From positions 52,948,001-53,012,000 of the forward strand of contig JBITNC010000001.1 of assembly GCA_050084985.1 (NCBI GenBank): a stretch of 64,000 nt of DNA. The letters run 5' to 3'. Both the position numbers and the translations under genes were made by a program. This DNA comes from Nageia nagi (lineage: Eukaryota > Pinophyta). The notes under the pieces were generated by a model. It saw only the letters and a program-made list of their open reading frames with translations, was not told the origin of the DNA and ran no database searches. Shown here piece after piece: positions 12,670 through 22,020 of this stretch. The stretch's first letter is position 1. Each line of letters starts with the position of its first letter.

Positions 12670-15060
12670 GGTAAATTGGATTTCATTTGTGCATTCTCAA
12701 TTTGGTGAAATTGGCTCTAGTTTGGAAGGTGGGAAGAGCTATTTGGAGTTATTTGGGTGATAGGAGAGCTTGCTTGGAGTTGTGGGTGGATAGAATAGCC
12801 AAAATGATGATGCAGATTACATCCCTCTAGGTTCATAGGGCTTTGGGTGTTCGTTCATCATTGAAGGATCATCAGGTACCAAAGTTGATCTCATTTTGTT
12901 CACTCTCATGCTATTTAGGATATTTTTGATGGATTAGATTTTTATATTAGCTTATTTTTTATATTTTTGCAAAATTTTCAAAAAGAGGGTGCAAAAAATG
13001 TAGGACTAACTTTTTGGAATGCATGGAGAAAAACAAAAGATAAATTTACCATGAAATCTAGAATTCAGGAGATGGGTTTCTATTTTTATACCAAAATAGT
13101 TACCCTGACCGAGCAATACTGTTAGATTACAAAATTTGGGCAAAATTGGATTTTTGCATTCTGTATAGATTCTAATTTATGTTGGACCTTGAAATTTTCA
13201 AAATTGGCTTCATTTGGACTATTTTAGGCTAGAAAATGCAATTTGATAATTTAGATGCTTTTAATTTTGAATTTTGACATTTTTATGACCTTATTACTGA
13301 CATGTTCTTAATTTTTATACATGGATGCAATATAGGGCCTATTTGATGCGATATGAGCCATGGAGTTCAGCTATGGGTATGGTAGGGGACTACCACTTGA
13401 TAGTAGCAGAGAGGGATAGCTAGATGCTACAAGATTAGGGAACTTGAGAGGCTTTTCACACATTCCATGTGATAAGTACTTTTTGATAACATTAATGGAG
13501 CATTGGTGTGATGAAACCAACACATTTCACCTTCCCACGAATGAAATCACCATCATATTAACAAACATACATAAGATCTTGCAAGTTCCCATGAAGGGTA
13601 CACTGATTGAGTAGGCCACCCTCTCGATGATAGAGATGGAGGAGCATTGTTATTGGCTCATAGGAATCAAAGATTACTAGTTGAAGAAGAAGGGGGCACC
13701 CCTTCATGACACAGTCTACATGCTTGCTGAGGAGTAGGATTACACATGGTAGTTTCACCTGTATGTTATCGTTCTTATCGATACAATTCTTTGTAGTGAT
13801 AAGAACCATGAGTGTTTCCATATAAGGTACATTTTGATAGTGCAAGGGATATGCATATGAGGGGGAGATACACATGGGCACCATGCATCCTAGCCATGCT
13901 TTATAAGGACCTTCACAGTTTGATGTTTGTGAAGAGGGGCGAGAAGTCGATGGCCCATTTATTCATTCTTCAGGTGTGATCATACGAGCACATCAATGGG
14001 TCTCAAACATACCTACCAATAGTGACTCATGTGGACTTACCATGGTGGTTCAAGTGGCAGATAGGGTAGAGGTTAGTGATAACATAGAATGTGGAGTAGT
14101 TTCATCGCCATACTTTGATTTATCAGCATGGGAGGAGATGGATGATGAGCTATCATGGAGAATTACTTCATACCATATTCAAGGGGTTCGATAGGTGATA
14201 AAATATTATCACCTAGATCAGGTATTGTGATAGTTCAATATGTTGTAAGATTTTCTAATGATGAGGGTATGGCCAACTATGGCTCGCTACTATAGGTATA
14301 AGATAATCCCACCAAGGGTCATGGTGATGTTGATGTAGAGTGCAAAGTTGGAGGAGCCCAAGGATCATACCCCTAAAGTTCCTACTCTACACCATGTTCA
14401 CACTCTAGAGTACCATTGGTGGTGGGAGATAGTGAAGCCCTTGCCATTGGGCCTTGAAAATGAGGAGGGAGTGAGTGAGGGAGGAGAAGAAGAAGAAAAG
14501 GAAGAGGAATATGAGTCAAAGGAGGAGGTGATAGAGGAGCCCATGGATACAAGTGAGTAGGTAGTGTCACCCATAGCATGGACCTCAATACCCAAAGCTC
14601 CTACCCCCGATCTAGATGTGGCAAGTAAAGATACAATTAAGTATTTAACTTATGTTTTCGATAGAAAGATTGCAAAAACTAACATGAGGTTTGTTTATTG
14701 GTTGTAGGGCTATAGGAGGAGCTAGCTATGCTAAAGGCATAAGTGGTAGCTAGGGATGCATAGATCAACATCCTTCAGGGATAGATATAAGTAGTGCATG
14801 CCCTCCCACATGTCATGTAGGATGTCAAGATAAAGAGGTTGCAGGGATTGATCATGGTCAAGGATCAACGGCTAACATAGATGGGGGCCATGCTGACATA
14901 AATATCTATCATTTGATCCCAATCAAGATCTAGGTCTAGGTCTAGGACCCGATACTCATCTATTTCTCATAGTTCTTAGGGCGAGAATTGATTGTATCTC
15001 AAGCATCCATGTACTTTTTATAAAATATGATGATAGATATATATATTCTACATTTTATGG
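12661..15060 (+). pseudogene. Plant mobile domain (PMD, MAIN-like) gene carried by the gypsy element, decayed
   Basis: The core PMD region reads from about 13440: LMEHWCDETNTFHLPTNEIT, then IHKILQVPMKGTLIE. It continues with FHLYVIVLIDTIL (13750-13800), RYTWAPCILAMLYKDLHSLM (13866 onward) and AHLFILQV with SYEHINGSQTYLPIV. This order is characteristic of aminotransferase-like plant mobile domains, known in MAIN/MAIL1 proteins and in several plant transposons. Downstream come an acidic tail (EGGEEEEKEEEYES, 14480-14520) and an SR-rich end (SRSRSRSRTRYSS, about 14925-14960). TATAAATAG at 12661 and a possible intron (CAG|GTACC at 12875/12876 to ATATAG at 13335) suggest it once had its own promoter and splicing. 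Frameshifts and many in-frame stops, largely TAG/TAA/TGA where Gln or Trp is expected, make it a pseudogene here. Confidence 0.75.
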
Positions 15061-15599
15061 ATGATTTGAGTTTCAAATTTTATATGCATGTTTATTTTTT
15101 AGACTATTTTTAGTTTGGGCTCACAAAGATAAAATAAACATAAATAATAAGCTAAAATGAAAAAAATTACAAAAATAGAGGCAAAAAATTACAAGATCTA
15201 ACAAAAAAAGATGCAAAAGGAGGAAAGATACTAGAAAACTAGGCCAAAAATAGAGCAACCATGCTAGATTCTAGTAGCATCACTCATTTATAGAGAGGAG
15301 AAATGAACAATTTTAATAGTACAAATGTAGGACATAAAAAAACACAAAAAAGTGCATAAAAAAATGAACAAATCAAAAAGAAAGCATACATAATGGCCAA
15401 AAAAACAAAAACATCATAAATCATACAAAGAATCGAAGGTTGAGTTGGTGGCTAAGGTGTATTCATAGTGTTGGTCTACAATTGCTTCTTATCATCATCC
15501 ATCTTTGCTTTCTTGAATTATGGAAATGGGTTGTTGAAGATTGCTAGCCCTCAATTTTGTGAATGTATGGGTCCATCCCATGGGATTTTTTTCTTAGGC

Positions 15600-17219
15600 T
15601 AATACTTATGTTCCTGCAAAACCTAATATGAAATTGCATGTTTAAACTTGAACTTACCTTTGTCATGCAATTCTTGGATTGTATTTCTCAAATGACAACA
15701 TTCTTTTGTGGCATGATTGGCTCTTGTATGGAAGTTGTAAAATAGATGGGCTTTGTAGTTTGAAGGTTTTATGTGAGGTGTTTCTCTCATGGGAGGATAA
15801 CGGATTAGGTTCTTGGTAACCAAATAATCTAAAACCTTGCTAATATACTCATGGAACTATATGTATTGGTAAGGTTTGGATTTCCAAACCTCTATATCAT
15901 CATGACTTACCCTAGAAATAATTTAGAATTTTGGTTCATGTTGGACTCTAGGTTTTTTGGTTTAGGTAGGGTTAGGTGAGACTTTCTTCATGTGATCCAT
16001 AGGCTCATTATAGGCTAGGTGACAGGACTCTTTACAGATCATTTCATCTATTAGTTGATCGAGGGAAGGTCTTCAAAATCTAAAAAGGCATGGCAATAAG
16101 ATGGGAGTAAGGCTCTAAGGAGGACATGTTTTTTAATGGTAGAGGGAAGTTGGACTCTATTGGCTATCTGATACCATTCTACAATGATGTCACAAATGAG
16201 TTGACATAATTTTTGTTTAAGAGCGTATATGTCCACTAGAGAGATGTCATGAGAGAAAAGTAGTCAATAGCAATCAAAGAATGCAGTGACAACATTATCA
16301 AAACATGTGATACTCTCATTTGGTAAGTTAGTAAACCATAAAAATGCTTCACATTTAAGACTTAAAGAAAATAACTTGCTAAGTAAATTATCATCATGTT
16401 CAACAATATGTGCTTCTAGATGAAATGTTTGTAAATGGACTCTAGGATTAGATTATGCATCAAATAAAGTAAACTTTACTTGTTCATCATACCTTTTCTA
16501 ATGAATGCATTGATAGAAAGGGTTGGTAATACCTCACAAAACTACAGGTGTTAATTTGTTGATACAGTCTCAGATATCATCCATTTGTTTCTTCAATAGT
16601 TTTTGCTTTTTAATTGCATTGTCTGGTTTGTCAGGTTGAGATTATTTTCCAATATCTTGATTTTTTCTTGTTGGCATAGTTGCAAACAAACCAAAGCAAT
16701 GAATTTTTTCCATTTTAATATTTTGTATTAATTCACTTACCATGGTCATTTGATATTCTGATTCAACATTGATGTAAACACAGTTAAGTGTGAGAAACTT
16801 GAGTTCGTTGTGAAGGATGAGAAATTCTTCATTTGACCAACTAGGTCATATTCTCATTCCAAATGTGATAGCAAGATCTAGTTCTACCATCCAACTTTTC
16901 AAGATGGTATTTTGTGGTGGTGGTTCCTCTTCAACATCAAGATTGACCATGTCTTCTTCATCTTCATCATCGAGAGGGTAACAACCATTTAGGGTGATAA
17001 TAGGCTATGTGACGGTCCAACTTCAGGATCAAGGTTTTAGGAAGCATTGTTCGAGTCAGGTAACCCAAAGATGGAATTAATCTCAATGGCATCACTAGGT
17101 TCAAGGATGACTAGAGGGACTAGGTTGTGATGATTAGGTTGAAGATTAACAGTTGTTAACAAATTTATGCATGAAGGGTCAAAATATTTGTAGGTTTGGC
17201 AACATGATGTTAAGCTCAT
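15600..17219 (-). pseudogene. Ty3/gypsy gag remnant
   Basis: Minus-strand pieces: 17219-17037 (an N-terminal region, MSLTSCCQTYKYFDPSC), 16236-16051 (ALKQKLCQLICDIIVEWYQI, NRVQLPSTIKKHVLLRALLP, the helical Retrotrans_gag-like core) and 15823-15623 (LFYNFHTRANHATKECCHLR). The last looks like a gag zinc-knuckle region with Cys-His-Cys partly preserved. The frame is interrupted between the pieces. This is the only retroviral-type protein found in the element, and it converges tail-to-tail with the PMD gene. Confidence 0.7.
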
Positions 17220-17731
17220 TTCATTTTTTGTTTGTTAGATCATGTGCTTTTACTTGGCATACTTAGTATCAGATTCTAGGGTAGACCCTAGGAGGTTCTT
17301 TATTTTGATATTAACTTCTTGGACACTTTGGACTAAGAGGGGAAGACATTCCTTCATAGCTAATAATTTTTTACTGTTAGGGTTTGACAAGATTTTGGTT
17401 AGTACCGCTAAGGTATTGGGTGGTAGATCCCTAAGTTTGGATGGATGTAAAGATGTAGCTGATGGACTATGCTCTTCTAGTGTGCTATTGTAGTCATCTT
17501 ATAAGCAAATCTTTCAAATTTGTTCACTCTATATTTTGGGTGCATTTGTGTAGACATATCATGCCCTAGTTTTCTTTGTCAATTTAGGAGAACATTCTGT
17601 ATTTTTTGTATGGGATGTAAGAGACATCTCCATTTCTGTAATGCTCTATAATTGATATTAGTCCACCAAAACCCTAGGATTTTAGCACATATAATGATAA
17701 ACAAATTCAGAAAGACATCAAGTTCACCATT

Positions 17732-18468
17732 TATTTTAACTATAAATGGAATAAATAAATAAACCTAAATACAGTTAAAGGGATAATAAAATGTAAAGTT
17801 AATAAATTCCTTGAGAGCTAATAGATGGATAAAGAGAGCAATGAAGATCTCCAAGACTTTAACCTATCAATACTATAAAATGAAAGATACAAACTTGTGA
17901 CTTACCTATGTTGATGAACGAAGGTAGTTTTCTAGCAAATGGTGACGAACAATGAGTTATTACATAAGATGCAGCCATGGACCTCTCAAGAACCCAATGG
18001 TGGCACTCGAAACCTAGAGATAGTGCTCATATATATGCTCAGATTGACCTTGCTCTTGGTTTGTTGTCATTGTTAGACCTTTGATCCATGAAAAGGTGCA
18101 TACGAATGGGGTATAGATCACAAGAATGCTCAGAGTATAACAATTTCCAGATTGATAGGTGGCATTAAGAAACACTAGTCTTAGAGACCTTTATAATTTC
18201 CACCTATCAAGGTTTTAGGATGATACACGATGATTGTAAGTTCTATCAATGATCATGCACACACCTCCACCTTTATAGGAAACATATAGGTGCCAAGATT
18301 CCTTCTTGAGCTTATTGTGAAGCCACCCACCCGTTACCATAAGACACAAAGGTAGATTAATGTGCACTTTATAGGTATTAGGCATTTGTTTAAGTAAACA
18401 AATAAATAGACTCTAGATACCTAAAAAGGGATTTTAATTAATTCAAAATTCCTTTTTAGGTGTTAACA
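17732..18468 (-). repeat. 5' LTR of the gypsy/PMD element
   Basis: Partner of 10633-11340. On the minus strand it begins TGTTAACACC and ends TTAAAATA, where the other copy ends AAAACA. Two bases inside, the minus strand reads TGGTGAACTTGAT (17729-17717). It starts with the TGG expected opposite a tRNA CCA end. I cannot assign the tRNA. Confidence 0.85.
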
Positions 18469-18924
18469 CTCTGGATATTTACATTAGAAGAAATAAGGGA
18501 TCAGTGCTTGTGCATCAAAGGTTTAATTTAAATTTTAATGAATTATGAGTGCTATAGAGCAAGGAGGGTGAGGCCACTAATTCAACAATTATATGAACCT
18601 CCTTCGATAAATTCTCAAGCTTCTACAACCTTAGGGTCTTCTAGTAGCAGTTCAATCCTAAGGCTTCCTCTAGTAGTGAGGCCAATTACATATCTGGTAA
18701 TTATTGTTTCCCATACTTGGAGGATACCATTTTAGAAGGTGCAGCAAGTGAATCCACCTCAAGGAAAAGAGGCAAATTTGTTATTGAATCTGAAGAAGAG
18801 GAGGAGGAGGAAGTGGAGCAATCCTCTCTAGAAGAGTCCACACGATCTCCCCCAACAATGGAGGAAATGGACATTAAAGGTAATTCTCCTACAAGCTCTA
18901 AATAAACACTAGAGAATGAGCCTA

Positions 18925-19989
18925 TGATGTACCTTATAGAGGTCATAACTTTTCATCTTGATATCAATTTGAACCCATTTTGTTTTAGTGCATGTAGAAT
19001 TGAATTTTCTATAATTTTGTAACATCTCCTATGGGAGACACGTTTGAGGCCTAAAACATCCATCTTCATGCCCTAATTTAGATTTTAAATTTAGTTTCTA
19101 TTTTTAGATTTACAATAATTGCATGTGGAGACCCAATTCAAAAGCATGTGCTAAAACCACATGGTATTATTTGTAATTTTAGCCTATGTAAAGGTGTAAA
19201 GTTTAATGAAAAATAGAGTGGATTTTTGAGTTACATCATCTAGTATTAGAGTAAATAGAATCCTACCTATGAGGGAGTATTACCCATTGGTAGTCCTCCC
19301 TCTTCTTATTCGAGTGATTTTCCATATATAGGGGTGATATTTTTTTGATACATGCATGTGGATTTTGAAGGATCTGGATAGTTGAAGAAACTTCAGGAGC
19401 AAATTTGAATAGATCTATATTTCTGGATGTGAGATATGTTAAAATTTGGGTTGAATTTGTATTTTTCCTTACATATAGATATTCTTTTTAAGGATGAACA
19501 TCGTGGGTTGAGTGTTCACCATAAACATCAGGGTTGAGTGTTAACCATAAACACCATATATTCATCTTACATATTGATCTTAATAATTCTTTTGAGGATT
19601 GATTCTTATTCATTCATGTTGTCACTTTTTGAAATTAGAGGAACTCTGGGTGCTAATTTCTTTTCGACCAAATGAGAATGATGTACCTTGTAGAGGTCGT
19701 AACTTTTGATTATGATATCATTTTAATCCTTTTTTTGAGGGCATGCAGAATTGAATTTTCTACAATTTTGTAATGTCTCCCATGGGAGACACAATTGAGG
19801 CCTAAAACATCCATCGTCATGCCCTAATTTATATTTTAAGTTTAGTTTCTATTTTTAGATTTATAATAATTGCATGTGGAGACCCAATTCAAAACCATGT
19901 GCCAAAACCATGTGATATTATTTGTAATTTTAGCCTATTTAAAGGCCCAAAGTTTAATGAAATGTAGAGTGGATTTTTGAGTTACATCA
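18925..19989 (+). mobile_element. TRIM-like miniature LTR retrotransposon (1,065 bp)
   Basis: Direct terminal repeats at 18925-19238 (314 bp) and 19679-19989 (311 bp) start TGATGTAC and end TTACATCA, giving matched inverted tips. The flanking 5-mers GCCTA (18920-18924) and GGCTA (19990-19994) agree at four of five. Just inside the left LTR, TAGTATTAGAGT (19241-19252) equals the tRNA-Met primer site with three G-to-A/C-to-T changes. A short purine tract (AAATGAGAA, 19670-19678) precedes the right LTR. The 440-bp interior has no coding frame. It holds a 26-bp tandem duplication at 19505-19556 (GGGTTGAGTGTT...). Size and structure fit TRIM elements, which depend on autonomous LTR elements. It interrupts the retrocopy frame. 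Confidence 0.8.
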
Positions 19990-20608
19990 GGCTACCAATG
20001 AAGATATTCAAGCTTCTTCAGAACCTAAGAAGGATAGTTTCGAAATGGATTTTGAAGGTCCAAGCAAGTTGAAGACTCTTATCCCAAAAGTGTAGTTTCA
20101 AAAAATCTATGGGAAGCAAAGCCATTTTGAAGAACAGGGCTAAATTAGAAGTCGATGTAGAGAGTGGAGGAATGTCAAATTGGTAAGAAAGGCAATGAAG
20201 GTTTTCCAATACCTGTGGTACAAAAAATAGAAACTTGGTGGGGATCGTTAGAAGGTAACTCTGGCCTCTACATCAAAGGACATCCCTATTGCTATCTTAA
20301 TTTAGAACACAGATGGTTTGTCCAAGGTGGAAATTGAACTATTTTAGGACTCTTTCAACAAAAAAGATTCAAATTTTGTGTTAGATTGGAGCTCAATGGT
20401 TTAGCTAGTGCATGGATGGTGTGACCAGGAACCAGAAAAGAAGGATAGTTTCCTGTAGTATTTTATTGAAACTATGGTGAAGTTTAGATGATAGTTTTTT
20501 GAATCAAATGTAATACCATAGAATATCTATAAACTCATGTACATAAAGGTTTTGTGGCCATGTCTTTTTGAAAACCCATTGTAAAGTTTTTAACCTTATA
20601 AAAAAAAA

Positions 20609-20625
20609 CATAATTTCAATTTTTT
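20609..20625 (+). repeat. 17-bp target-site duplication, right copy
   Basis: Exact repeat of 9897-9913, directly after the A-run at 20601-20608. It marks the 3' end of the retrocopy. Confidence 0.75.
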
Positions 20626-20627
20626 AA

Positions 20628-20770
20628 TTACGCCGAGAGGTGTTTCTACAGCTACAGCATGAGGGGTGGAGTGGGGGAAAAATGTCGCATGTGAGTCCGT
20701 CCGTTAAACAATTGGCGGAAAAATAATTTTTTTAAAATTAAAATTATATAACCGACTGAAATATTAAAAG
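20628..20770. repeat. Direct repeat R, copy 1 (about 143 bp)
   Basis: It starts TTACGCCGAGAGGTGTTTCT and ends AACCGACTGAAATATTAA. Copy 2 is at 21580-21720 with a few substitutions. Copy 1 continues into AGACACATCTTTTC and a TATATAAATGG, while copy 2 is cut off by the TIR element. Its origin is unknown. A promoter-like piece is possible. Confidence 0.8.
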
Positions 20771-21420
20771 ACACATCTTTTCAAAAATTATTATATAAAT
20801 GGAAGGAAGAATATCAAACATCATAAAAATTCATTCCCAAATCAATCGAGAGATGCAGTGAATTCAAACAAGCAAAGTTGGAACAAAAGATTGTAAAAAT
20901 AGAAGAGAACTTTAATTTTATTGTAAGTTAATTCTCTGCTATTGTAAATATATTTTTATTGTAATATTTCTTATTTCTTATTTTACATACAATTTATACT
21001 CTGAATTCTTTTGCGCTTCTTATCTTGCTGTTCACATAAAACTTTATCAAAAAATGCTCTGAATTCACAAAGTTTTACATGTCTTGGTCTAACATATTCG
21101 TTGTTGATGCCTTCTTTTCATTAGAAAGTTATTCAATAAAATCAACACAAGATCATAAAATCCCCATTATACCAAATTAATTTAGTTTATATTATTTCCA
21201 TCACATTTTGTGGTTTTCAATTTGCCATGCATCTCCACCACGTAGTGCCAATGCACTTCTACTTTGATATTTGAATAAGTAGATTGATATTTATACTTTA
21301 ACAGAGTCAATACAGTCATCCATAACATTATTTTATAATTTTATGGTATAAGAAAACTGTTGTGTATGTGTTCTGTCATAATATTATAATTTTATGGTAT
21401 AAGAAAAAATATTATAGGTA
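20771..21420. other. No gene recognised
   Basis: A/T-rich sequence between direct repeat R copy 1 and the MITE. A 24-bp word ATAATTTTATGGTATAAGAAAA... occurs twice (near 21333 and 21380). No coding frame is supported. Confidence 0.4.
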
Positions 21421-21422
21421 TA

Positions 21423-21580
21423 ACTAGCTTTGATATAACCCCTTATATATCAAAAAACGTCGAGAGATATCATTTCGAGGTGCCTATCTCATTTCTTGGT
21501 ATTGCTATATCTAAGATAGGCACCTCGAAATGACATCTCTCAGCTTTTTTTGATATATAAGGGGTTATATCAAAACTAGT
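21423..21580. mobile_element. Hairpin MITE (158 bp)
   Basis: It begins ACTAGCTTTGATATAACCCC and ends with the near-complementary ...GGGGTTATATCAAAACTAGT. The two arms of about 66 bp are separated by a short CATTTCTTGGTATTGCTATA loop. TA occurs on both sides (21421-21422 and 21581-21582), consistent with a TA target duplication. The arms match the terminal repeats of the 21721-23765 element. The loop matches that element's subterminal sequence near 23670-23694. This is therefore an internal-deletion derivative of the same family. Confidence 0.85.
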
Positions 21581-21720
21581 TACGCCGAGAGGCGTTTCTA
21601 CAGCTGCAGCATGGGGGGTGGAGTGGGGAGCAAAATGTCGCATGTGAGTCTGTCCGTTAGACAATTGGCGGGAAAATAATTTTTTTAAAATTAAAATTAT
21701 ATAACCGACTGAAATATTAA
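21580..21720. repeat. Direct repeat R, copy 2
   Basis: Matches 20628-20770 from TTACGCCGAGAGG to GAAATATTAA. It is squeezed between the MITE and the 71-bp terminal inverted repeat of the next element. Confidence 0.8.
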
Positions 21721-21787
21721 ACTAGCTTTGATATAATCCCTTATATATCAAAAAACGCCGAGAGATATCATTTCGAGGCGCCTATCT

Positions 21788-22020
21788 TGGACCATAAGAA
21801 GGCAGGGAGGAGGCTACCATTGACAATGCTTGAACATATAATAACAATTTATAAAGCATGTATTGTCTAACGCAGGAACGCCAAAGAGGCCTGGAATAAG
21901 CATTGAGACTTACATCTTCGCTCTGTTCAACGAGAATTTGAAGACAGGGGAGGAAACGGAGAAACACTTTGGGCTTTTCTACCCTTCTAAACAGCCGGTC
22001 TACCCCGTCAACAGTTCTCC
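21788..22020 (+). pseudogene. Captured beta-1,3-glucanase (GH17) exon fragment
   Basis: Plus-strand reading: EGREEATIDNA (about 21797-21830), TYNNNL, then after a one-base frame slip [18 protein letters not shown] (from about 21872), [19 protein letters not shown] and PVYPVNSSP. This is the C-terminal third of the GH17 (beta/alpha)8 domain of plant endo-1,3-beta-glucanases, which hydrolyse callose and fungal beta-glucan. The stretch ends at TCTCC|GTAAGT (22020), a good splice donor, so genomic rather than mRNA sequence was captured. A TGA replaces a sense codon after ATIDNA. The fragment cannot encode an enzyme. Confidence 0.85.

Larger units (their letters stand above)
10633..18468 (-). mobile_element. 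Non-autonomous Ty3/gypsy-type LTR element with gag and an antisense PMD gene
   Basis: Two LTRs bound a 6.4-kb interior: 10633-11340 (708 bp) and 17732-18468 (737 bp). They differ at roughly one base in eight by eye, mostly transitions, so the insertion is old. The outer ends read TGTTTTAAC... and ...GTTAACA. The flanking 5-mers CTCTA (10628-10632) and CTCTG (18469-18473) match at four of five bases. A primer-site candidate lies inside the right LTR and a purine-rich tract inside the left one, so the element points left. Gag remnants lie at 15600-17219 on the minus strand. No protease, integrase or reverse transcriptase was readable. The space where pol would be holds a plus-strand PMD gene (12660-15060). 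Loss of pol and gain of a foreign gene suggest a TR-GAG-like passenger. Confidence 0.75.
9914..20608 (+). pseudogene. Retrocopy (processed-pseudogene-like) of an unrecognised ORF, split by two later insertions
   Basis: Without the gypsy element (10633-18468) and the TRIM (18925-19989), each with one target duplication, about 1.8 kb remains. It reads as one plus-strand message. A Met near 9993 (MDVTRDNHNLGG) is followed by SYLRRVQIDPIIWQILC, LDGFMDALNGHNLRWL and, before the gypsy element, a tail ending HFLYHSL. Beyond it the reading resumes with DIYIRRNKGSVLVHQRFN, a Ser-rich linker, an acidic run (ESEEEEEEEVEQ, 18780-18820) and, after the TRIM, ATNEDIQASSEPKKDSFEM. It ends with WWGSLEGNSGLYIKGHPYC (about 20235-20300), a 3'UTR-like tail and A8. 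Stops and frameshifts are scattered throughout. I do not recognise the protein. No reverse transcriptase is seen, so a processed mRNA copy fits better than a LINE. Confidence 0.65.

Noticed and set aside
9897-20625. LINE element rather than an mRNA retrocopy
   Set aside because: The sequence next to the A-tail has no reverse transcriptase or endonuclease, and a truncated LINE would keep its 3' RT region. Not fully excluded, since the protein is unidentified.
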